A model generated the notes under the pieces. It made no database searches. It worked only from the letters and a program-made list of their open reading frames with translations, and was not told the origin of the DNA. A DNA stretch of 21,124 bases from UBA1479 sp964012715 (GTDB lineage Bacteria; Pseudomonadota; Alphaproteobacteria; Rhodospirillales; Casp-alpha2). Below, in pieces: positions 16,162 through 21,124 of the stretch. The stretch spans positions 1 to 21,124 of the forward strand of contig CAXGUG010000071.1 of NCBI GenBank assembly GCA_964012715.1, read 5' to 3'. Numbering within the stretch: position 1 is the stretch's first letter; each line of letters begins with the position of its first letter. The position numbers and the translations under genes are program-made.

Positions 16162-16214
16162 CGGGGCGCCGGCTGCCTTCGCCTCCTTGGCGCCGGCGCC
16201 CCGTTTTCTTTTTT
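16162..16214 (+). terminator. Strong rho-independent terminator at the end of the structural run
   Basis: CGGGGCGCCGGC (16162-16173) pairs perfectly with GCCGGCGCCCCG (16192-16203), a 12-bp stem with an 18-base loop. The T-rich tract TTTTCTTTTTT (16204-16214) follows. It lies 38 bases after the scaffold stop. Confidence 0.92.
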
Positions 16215-16232
16215 CACGCCGCCCCTCAAACC

Positions 16233-16469
16233 ACAGGAGGCTCTCCATAGCCGGAACCACCGGCGGCCCGAAGGACCTGCCCGCGGCCCCGCCGACCGGG
16301 TCTTCGCTATTCGCCGCCGAGGCGTCGCGTACGGGCCGGAGCCAGGCAACAGATCGAACGCCATGCCGCCAACGCCTTGGCGATCTCATCGCGCATGGCC
16401 CAGTTGGATAAGCTAGCGGAACCCAACGCAGGCTGGGCCAAGACAGCCGGCGCCTTCCGGGCGTGTTAA
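16233..16469 (+). pseudogene. Decayed DVW-family gene copy
   Basis: The ribosome site acaggag (16233-16239) and the start region match gene B at 5112-5173, but the start codon is changed: ATAGCCGGAACC here against ATGGGCGGAACC in B. In phase it reads AGTTGGPKDLPAAP, then jumps to SLFAAEASRTGRSQ, which matches SLLAAEASRPGQSQ near residue 165 of B. Relative to B, 429 bp (143 codons) are missing between two copies of GGCCCCG (5164-5170 and 5593-5599), removing the DVW segment. Near 16340 the coding-like frame shifts to one reading QQIERHAANALAISSRMAQL and ending WAKTAGAFRAC at a TAA (16467-16469), which is unlike B. It overlaps the end of the host hydrolase by three bases. Confidence 0.8.
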
Positions 16470-17251
16470 GCCAATCCCGCCAACAGGGCGTCGAGGGTTC
16501 GGGTCATGCGGTCCAGGTCGTGGGGTTCGGACAGGCGATGGCCACCGTTCTTCACCAACTGCACTTCGACGTCGTCGGACGTCAGTTGTTCCTGAATCCG
16601 CAAGGCGGTCTTCCAGGGCACGTCGTCATCCAACAGGCCATGAATCAGGCGCACGGGGATATCGAGGGCGACCGGATGGTCGAGCAGCAAGCGGTCCCAG
16701 CCGTCATCGATCAGCGGCTTACTGATTCGGTAAGGTTCCTGATCGTCGTAACAATTGGGCAGGTCGACATAGCCGTCGCGGTCCATCTGCGCGCGTTGAT
16801 CGTCGGTGAAGACGTTCCACATCAGATCGCGGGTAAAATCGGGCGCGGCGGCCAGGCCGAGCAACCCGCGGATTCGCGATTTCCGGGCCAGGGCGACCAA
16901 CAGCATGATCCATCCGCCCATGGACGAGCCGACCAGAATCTGCTCGCCTTCGGTCAGGCGATCCAGCGCTGTCACGGCATCGTCGGCCCATTGGCCGATC
17001 GAGCCTTCCTCGAAAACGCCGGACGATTGGCCGTGTCCGGTATAATCGAACCGTAGGAAGGCCTGCCCCCGGGCGCGGCAGAATTCCTCGAGCGCCAGGG
17101 CCTTGCCCCCGGTCATGTCGGATTTGAAGCCGGTCAGAAAGACGACGCCGGGAGACTTGCCAGCCAAACGGTGGTAGGCAATAGTCCTGCCGTCACCGCA
17201 TTCCAGGATTTGCGGCGGAGTGTCGGGTGTAACGTCTGAACCAGAAGACAT
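16466..17251 (-). CDS. Alpha/beta hydrolase
   Basis: A 261-residue cytoplasmic serine hydrolase. The nucleophile elbow is GSSMGG with S110, the acid lies in HGLLDDD (D208-D210), and H238 in NGGHRLSEP completes the triad. DYTGHGQSSGVF after strand 4 is typical of the fold. The size and motifs resemble small acylhydrolases and depalmitoylases of the ABHD10 kind; the substrate is unknown. The start at 17251 follows ggaaa on the minus strand. The minus-strand frame stays open far upstream, to 18565, but that part is antisense to the glycosyltransferase. It is the first host gene to the right of the prophage and is divergent from the next gene with 15 bases between starts. Confidence 0.85.
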   Translation of the reverse strand: MSSGSDVTPDTPPQILECGDGRTIAYHRLAGKSPGVVFLTGFKSDMTGGKALALEEFCRARGQAFLRFDYTGHGQSSGVFEEGSIGQWADDAVTALDRLTEGEQILVGSSMGGWIMLLVALARKSRIRGLLGLAAAPDFTRDLMWNVFTDDQRAQMDRDGYVDLPNCYDDQEPYRISKPLIDDGWDRLLLDHPVALDIPVRLIHGLLDDDVPWKTALRIQEQLTSDDVEVQLVKNGGHRLSEPHDLDRMTRTLDALLAGLA

Positions 17252-17266
17252 GATCGATTTCCATTC

Positions 17267-18508
17267 ATGAACAAGATGCCGGACCATAACACTGGCGGCG
17301 GCGAAAGCGAACGCGCGCAATCCGCCGGACAACCCTCCCCAGACGCCCCCACGGGCGAAGGCCGCCGCGCCACGGTGCTGCAGGTGCTGCCTGCGCTGGG
17401 TGCGTCCGGCGGGGTCGAGCGCGGCACGGTCGAGATCGCCGGCGCGGTGGTCGAGGCCGGGGGCCGCGCCATCGTCGCCTCGGCGGGTGGGCCGCTGGTT
17501 CATGACCTGGGCCGCGTCGGCGCGGAACATATCGAGTTGCCGCTCGATTCGAAAAACCCGGTCACCCTTTGGCGCAATGTCGACCGCTTGGTTCAAGTCA
17601 TCAAGGACGAGAACGTCGACATTCTGCACGCCCGCTCGCGCGCCCCGGCCTGGAGTGCCTGGGCCGCGGCCAAACGCACGGGCTGTCATTTCGTCACCAC
17701 ATTCCACGGCACCTATGGCGCCGGCAATCATCTGAAACGGGTCTACAACTCGGTCATGACGCGGGGCGAGCGGGTGATCGCGATCAGCCAGTTCATCGCC
17801 GGGCATGTCCGGCAGTTGTACGGCGTGCCCGCCAACAAGATTCGCGTCGTCCATCGCGGGGTTGACCTGGACCGGTTCGATCCGGCGCGGGTGACCGCCC
17901 AGCGGGTGGTCAACCTGGCCACCGATTGGATGCTGCCCGACGGCCTGCCGGTCATCATGCTGCCCGGCCGGTTGACCCGATGGAAAGGCCAGCCGGTGGT
18001 GATCGACGCCCTGGCCCGGATGAAGCGGCGGGACATCCGCTGCCTTCTGGTCGGCGGCGACCAGGGACGCGAGGACTACCGCGCCGAACTGGAATCGATG
18101 ATCGCCGAACGCGACCTGAACGAGGTCGTGCGCCTGGTCGATCACTGCGACGACATGCCCGCCGCCTACATGCTGACCGACGTGGTTATTTCGGCTTCGA
18201 CCGACCCCGAAGCCTTCGGCCGGGTGATCGCCGAGGCCCAGGCCCTGGGCCGCCCGGTGATCGCCACCGACCATGGCGGGGCCAAGGAAACGGTGATCGC
18301 GGGCGAGACCGGATGGCTGGTGCCGCCGGGCGACGCCGATGCCTTGGCCCAGGCGATCGAGAAGGTTCTGAAGCTGGATAGCGCCCAGCGCAGCACCCTG
18401 GCCGGAAAGGCTATCGCCAACGTGCGCGACAATTTCTCCAAAGCCACCATGTGCAGCAAGACGCTGGACGTCTATGACGAGGTTCTGGGCATTCGCCCGG
18501 CAAGCTGA
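17267..18508 (+). CDS. Glycosyltransferase family 4 protein
   Basis: A 413-residue GT-B enzyme that transfers a sugar from a nucleotide donor, likely at the cytoplasmic membrane during envelope polysaccharide or LPS synthesis. The N-terminal acceptor half starts after a 35-residue polar leader with VLQVLPALGASGGVERGTVE, which includes the GG.ER donor-loop type motif. The donor half contains RVVHRGVDLDRFD, MLPGRLTRWKGQ and STDPEAFGRVIAEAQALG, where EAFGRVIAE is the EX7E signature, then ETGWLVPPGD. The start could also be ATG 17276. It is followed seven bases later by a GT9 gene, a pair that fits LPS core assembly. Confidence 0.88.
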   Translation: MNKMPDHNTGGGESERAQSAGQPSPDAPTGEGRRATVLQVLPALGASGGVERGTVEIAGAVVEAGGRAIVASAGGPLVHDLGRVGAEHIELPLDSKNPVTLWRNVDRLVQVIKDENVDILHARSRAPAWSAWAAAKRTGCHFVTTFHGTYGAGNHLKRVYNSVMTRGERVIAISQFIAGHVRQLYGVPANKIRVVHRGVDLDRFDPARVTAQRVVNLATDWMLPDGLPVIMLPGRLTRWKGQPVVIDALARMKRRDIRCLLVGGDQGREDYRAELESMIAERDLNEVVRLVDHCDDMPAAYMLTDVVISASTDPEAFGRVIAEAQALGRPVIATDHGGAKETVIAGETGWLVPPGDADALAQAIEKVLKLDSAQRSTLAGKAIANVRDNFSKATMCSKTLDVYDEVLGIRPAS

Positions 18509-18515
18509 CGAAGCC

Positions 18516-19472
18516 ATGGTCTCGGCCGCTTCCTCCCCCACCCCCGCCAATATCCTGGTCATCAAGCTGGGGGCCCTGGGTGATTTCGTTCAGGCCCTGG
18601 GCCCGATGCAGGCGATCCGCGATCATCATAAGAACGCCCGCATCGACCTTCTGACCACCCCGCCCTTCGTCGAGATGGCCGAAGCCTCGGGCCTGTTCGA
18701 CCGCGTCATTCCCCACAAGCGCATGAAATGGAGCCAATGGTCCAAGATCGCGGCCTTCCGGCGCGAGCTTTTCGCCGGGGACTATGGCCGGGTCTACGAC
18801 CTGCAAACCTCTGACCGGTCGTCGTTCTATTATCATTTGATGGGACCGGGCGAACGCCCGGAATGGTCCGGCATCGCCAAGGGTTGTTCCCACCCCCACG
18901 CCAATCCCGACCGCGACAGCATGCATACGTTCGAGCGCCAGGCCGAGCAGTTGGCCATGGCCGGGATCGACCAAGTCCCCCCGCCCAATTTGTCGTTCGC
19001 GACCCGGGCCGCGGACCTGTCGCGCTTCGCCCTGCCCCGGCCTTATGGTCTTTTGGCCCCGGGCGGCGCGGCGCATCGCCCGGCCAAGCGCTGGCCCGCC
19101 GACCGTTTCGCGGCCCTGGCGGCGCATCTGGCCGAACAGGGCCTACCGCCCGTGGTGGTCGGCGGCCCGGACGAACGGGACCTTCACGACCAGATCGTGC
19201 GGGACGTGCCGGGCGCGATCAGCCTCGCGGGGGAGACCTCATTGCTTGAGCTGGCGGCCCTTTGCGCGGGCGCGGCGCTGGCCGTCGGCAACGACACCGG
19301 CCCAATGCATATGGCCGCCATCGGCGGCGCGCCGACGGTGGTTCTCTATTCCCACGATTCCAATCCCGCCCTCTGCGCGCAGCGCGGCCCCGCCGTGACA
19401 ATCCTGCGCCGCCCCTCCCTAAGCGAGCTTTCCGTGGACGAGGTCACGGCCGCATTGCCGCCCCGTGCTTGA
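18516..19472 (+). CDS. Glycosyltransferase family 9 protein (ADP-heptose:LPS heptosyltransferase-like)
   Basis: A 318-residue GT-B enzyme of the heptosyltransferase family, which adds heptose to the LPS inner core. The N-terminus ILVIKLGALGDFVQALGPM is the family hallmark. The C-terminal half has LLAPGGAAHRPAKRWPADRF, VVVGGPDERDLHD, and the donor-site motif GNDTGPMHMAAIGGAPTVVL. ATG 18516 gives the usual N-terminus; an in-frame ATG at 18474 would overlap the GT4 gene by 35 bases. The sugar specificity cannot be read from sequence. The thrS promoter -35 box overlaps its last codons. Confidence 0.87.
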   Translation: MVSAASSPTPANILVIKLGALGDFVQALGPMQAIRDHHKNARIDLLTTPPFVEMAEASGLFDRVIPHKRMKWSQWSKIAAFRRELFAGDYGRVYDLQTSDRSSFYYHLMGPGERPEWSGIAKGCSHPHANPDRDSMHTFERQAEQLAMAGIDQVPPPNLSFATRAADLSRFALPRPYGLLAPGGAAHRPAKRWPADRFAALAAHLAEQGLPPVVVGGPDERDLHDQIVRDVPGAISLAGETSLLELAALCAGAALAVGNDTGPMHMAAIGGAPTVVLYSHDSNPALCAQRGPAVTILRRPSLSELSVDEVTAALPPRA

Positions 19473-19499
19473 CAGAACCCGGCGGATTGCCGATATAAA
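19469..19499 (+). promoter_or_regulatory. Probable thrS promoter
   Basis: A perfect -35 box TTGACA (19469-19474) is followed by TATAAA (19494-19499, spacing 19) or GATATA (19492-19497, spacing 17). Transcription would begin about 19504-19508, at or within a few bases of the leader peptide ATG at 19507. The -35 box overlaps the stop codon of the upstream GT9 gene. Confidence 0.75.
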
Positions 19500-19506
19500 C
19501 CCCACC

Positions 19507-19566
19507 ATGTACGGAAAATTGACCACTACCGGCGCGACCACTACCACGACCCGAAAGGGGCTGTGA
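19507..19566 (+). CDS. Threonine-rich leader peptide of thrS
   Basis: A 19-codon frame reading MYGKL, then TTTGATTTTT, then RKGL and TGA. Eight of the ten central codons are threonine (ACC, ACT, ACG). It lies between a promoter and a terminator directly upstream of threonyl-tRNA synthetase, which is the layout of a transcription-attenuation leader. When charged tRNA-Thr is scarce, the ribosome would stall in the Thr run and favour an antiterminator; when it is plentiful, the ribosome would reach the stop and the terminator would form. There is no ribosome site, and the predicted transcription start is at or near the ATG, so the peptide may be translated from a leaderless mRNA, as known for the trp leader of Sinorhizobium meliloti. 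Confidence 0.85.
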   Translation: MYGKLTTTGATTTTTRKGL

Positions 19567-19601
19567 CGGTACGCTGTTGTCTTTCGTTCCGTTTCGGCCC
19601 T
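19551..19601 (+). promoter_or_regulatory. Candidate antiterminator pairing in the thrS leader
   Basis: GGGGC (19557-19561), which spans the last leader codons, can pair with GCCCT (19597-19601; one G-T pair). That covers the 5' arm of the terminator. CCGAAA (19551-19556) can also pair with TTTCGG (19592-19597), an overlapping alternative. A ribosome at the leader stop would mask the first arm. Folding energies were not computed. Confidence 0.55.
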
Positions 19602-19627
19602 CCTCCACCCCGGCAGGAGGGTTTTTT
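19598..19627 (+). terminator. Attenuator terminator upstream of thrS
   Basis: CCCTCCT (19598-19604) pairs with AGGAGGG (19615-19621) around a ten-base loop, followed by six T (19622-19627). It ends 23 bases before the thrS start and 31 bases after the leader stop codon comes the first base of the stem, which fits attenuation rather than termination of the gene upstream. Confidence 0.88.
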
Positions 19628-19650
19628 GTTCGCAACCACCAAATAGATTT

Positions 19651-21124
19651 ATGACGATGAACCAGACAGAAGCAGCAAGCGGCGAAGTAAAGGTAACGCT
19701 CCCGGACGGCAGCGTGCGCCAGTTCGACGGTCCGGTGACGGGCGCGGACCTCGCCGCGGATATCGGGCCCGGCTTGGCCAAGGCCGCCCTGGCGATCAAG
19801 ATCGACGGTCAGGTGAAAGACCTGTCGACCCCGATTACCGCCGATGCCCAGGTCGCCATCGTCACCGCCAAGGACGAGGAAGACGCCCTGGAATTGCTGC
19901 GCCACGACTGCGCGCACGTGCTGGCCGAAGCGGTGCAGGAGCTTTACCCCGGCACGCAGGTCACCATCGGCCCGACGATCGAAAACGGCTTCTATTACGA
20001 TTTCGCCCGCGACGAGCCCTTCTCCAGCGACGATCTGGAGAAGATGGAAGAGAAGATGCACGAGATCGTCAAACGCGACACGCCCTTCGTGCGCGAGGTC
20101 TGGGACCGTGAAGACGCGATCCGTCATTTCGAAGCCGCCGGCGAAAAATATAAGGCCCAGATCATCCAGGACCTGCCCGGCAGCGAGGACATCAGCGTCT
20201 ACCGCCAGGGCGACTGGCTGGACCTGTGCCGCGGCCCGCACCTGCCGTCGACGGGCAAGGTCGGCCATTCCTTCAAGCTGATGAAGGTCGCCGGGGCGTA
20301 TTGGCGGGGCGATCACCGCAACGAAATGCTGCAGCGTGTCTACGGCACCTGCTGGTTCAACGACAAGGACCTGAAGGCCTACCTCCATATGCTGGAGGAA
20401 GCGGAAAAGCGCGACCACCGCCGCCTGGGCCGGGAAATGGACCTGTTCCACATCCAGGAAGAAGCGCCGGGCGCGGCCTTCTGGCACCCTAAGGGCTGGA
20501 CGCTGTACCGCACGATCCAGGGCTATATGCGCAAGCGCCTGGACGACGCCGGTTATGTCGAGGTCAATACGCCGCAGGTGGTCGACCGCGCCCTGTGGGA
20601 AGCCTCGGGCCACTGGGAAAAGTTCCGCGAGAACATGTTCATCACGGAATCGGACGAGGAAAAGGTTCTCGCCATCAAGCCGATGAACTGCCCCTGCCAT
20701 GTCCAGATCTTCAAACAAGGCATCACCAGCTATCGCGACCTGCCGCTGCGCATGGCCGAATTCGGCTCGTGCCATCGCAACGAGCCGTCCGGCGCGCTGC
20801 ACGGCCTGATGCGCGTCCGCGCCTTTACCCAGGACGACGCCCATATCTTCTGCCGTCCCGACCAGATCGAGGCCGAGACCAAGATCTTCATCGAGCTTCT
20901 GTCCTCGATCTATAAAGACTTCGGCTTCGACGAATTCATCATCAAGTTCTCGGATCGCCCGGAAGTGCGCGCCGGGTCGGATGAAACCTGGGACCGCGCC
21001 GAAAAGGCCCTGTTGGACGCCACCCATGCCGCCGGTCACGACCCGATCCTGAACCCGGGCGAGGGCGCGTTCTACGGCCCGAAGCTGGAATTCGTGCTGC
21101 GTGACGCCATCGGCCGTGACTGGC
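19651..21124 (+). CDS. thrS: Threonyl-tRNA synthetase (3' end outside window)
   Basis: It charges tRNA-Thr with threonine in the cytoplasm. About 491 of the usual 640 or so residues are in the window. Order: TGS domain (VKVTLPDGSVRQF), editing domain with HDCAHVLAEA (HxxxH) and LCRGPHLPSTGKVGHSFKL, then the class II catalytic core. In the core, MNCPCHVQIF carries the zinc-binding Cys, motif 2 is FGSCHRNEPSGALHGLMRVR, and FTQDDAHIF follows. The usual CPGH appears here as CPCH. The frame runs off the edge at GEGAFYGPKLEF, so motif 3 and the anticodon-binding domain are not seen. The start is ATG 19651 or 19657; neither has a clear ribosome site. Control is probably by the Thr-rich leader upstream. 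Confidence 0.97.
   Translation, partial: MTMNQTEAASGEVKVTLPDGSVRQFDGPVTGADLAADIGPGLAKAALAIKIDGQVKDLSTPITADAQVAIVTAKDEEDALELLRHDCAHVLAEAVQELYPGTQVTIGPTIENGFYYDFARDEPFSSDDLEKMEEKMHEIVKRDTPFVREVWDREDAIRHFEAAGEKYKAQIIQDLPGSEDISVYRQGDWLDLCRGPHLPSTGKVGHSFKLMKVAGAYWRGDHRNEMLQRVYGTCWFNDKDLKAYLHMLEEAEKRDHRRLGREMDLFHIQEEAPGAAFWHPKGWTLYRTIQGYMRKRLDDAGYVEVNTPQVVDRALWEASGHWEKFRENMFITESDEEKVLAIKPMNCPCHVQIFKQGITSYRDLPLRMAEFGSCHRNEPSGALHGLMRVRAFTQDDAHIFCRPDQIEAETKIFIELLSSIYKDFGFDEFIIKFSDRPEVRAGSDETWDRAEKALLDATHAAGHDPILNPGEGAFYGPKLEFVLRDAIGRDW

Larger units (their letters stand above)
1..16465. mobile_element. T7-like (podovirus-type) prophage, partial and rearranged
   Basis: The region carries a terminase C-terminus, major capsid, gp11-like and gp12-like tail proteins, a gp14-like internal protein, portal, Bbp19-like protein and scaffold, all on the plus strand, plus accessory genes. 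The left edge lies outside the window. The right edge is placed before the host alpha/beta hydrolase that ends at 16466. No integrase, repressor, DNA or RNA polymerase, or tail fibre gene is present in the window. Relic copies and a frameshifted gene indicate decay. Whether the prophage can still form particles cannot be judged here. Confidence 0.85.

Noticed and set aside
17252..18565. Minus-strand frame that would extend the alpha/beta hydrolase to 699 residues
   Set aside because: The extra part is antisense to a clear GT4 gene, reads as His/Gly/Gln-rich sequence typical of GC-rich shadow frames, and the hydrolase has a normal start with a ribosome site at 17251.
19598..19627. The hairpin before thrS as a plain terminator for the glycosyltransferase operon
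   Set aside because: It lies downstream of a new promoter and of the Thr-rich frame, 125 bases past the GT9 stop, so attenuation of thrS explains it better.
19444..21039. 531-residue minus-strand frame
   Set aside because: It is antisense to thrS and its attenuator; the thrS reading is unmistakable and the antisense protein has no recognisable domain.
1..21124. CRISPR arrays, tRNA and rRNA genes, insertion sequences
   Set aside because: I looked for regularly spaced repeats, cloverleaf-like segments with CCA ends and transposase motifs, and saw none. A tRNA or covariance-model scan was not possible here.

Overview
The window is high-GC DNA with the gene style of an alphaproteobacterium, probably near the Rhodospirillales. 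This placement is inferred from protein sequence feel and composition, not from a marker comparison. It holds two regions: a degraded or rearranged T7-like (podovirus-type) prophage at about 1-16465, and ordinary host chromosome at about 16466-21124.

Prophage, left part (1-8590). It opens with the C-terminal nuclease half of a large terminase. An accessory zone follows, with two full-length members of an unfamiliar modular protein family, called here the DVW family. Gene A (823-1728) is short. Gene B (5126-7105) is long and ends in a GH108-like lysozyme domain. Gene A is followed by a DUF2927 membrane protein and a coiled-coil/TM protein. Gene B converges on a secreted eight-cysteine protein. 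Between A and B, on the minus strand, lies a fused metallo-beta-lactamase/DHH phosphoesterase gene. Orphan and frameshifted small genes and a 30-bp relic of gene B fill 7681-8590.

Prophage, structural part (8592-16214). This is one plus-strand operon-like run: major capsid, small head protein, gp11-like, gp12-like, gp14-like, two small proteins, portal, Bbp19-like, scaffold, then a strong terminator. Capsid comes first and scaffold last. The usual order is portal, scaffold, capsid, tail tubes, so the block looks circularly permuted. Relics of the DVW family lie at both of its ends (8302 and 16233). No integrase, repressor or replication gene is visible.

Host part (16466-21124). A minus-strand alpha/beta hydrolase is divergent from a GT4 glycosyltransferase and a GT9 heptosyltransferase-like gene, which together suggest envelope polysaccharide or LPS synthesis. 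These are followed by thrS, which runs off the right edge. Upstream of thrS is a clear attenuator: a consensus-like promoter, a 19-codon leader peptide with eight threonine codons that may be leaderless, and a rho-independent terminator just before the thrS start.

The two most notable items are the thrS leader-peptide attenuator and the DVW family, with its shared N-terminal segments, swapped C-terminal ends, neighbouring accessory genes and decayed copies.
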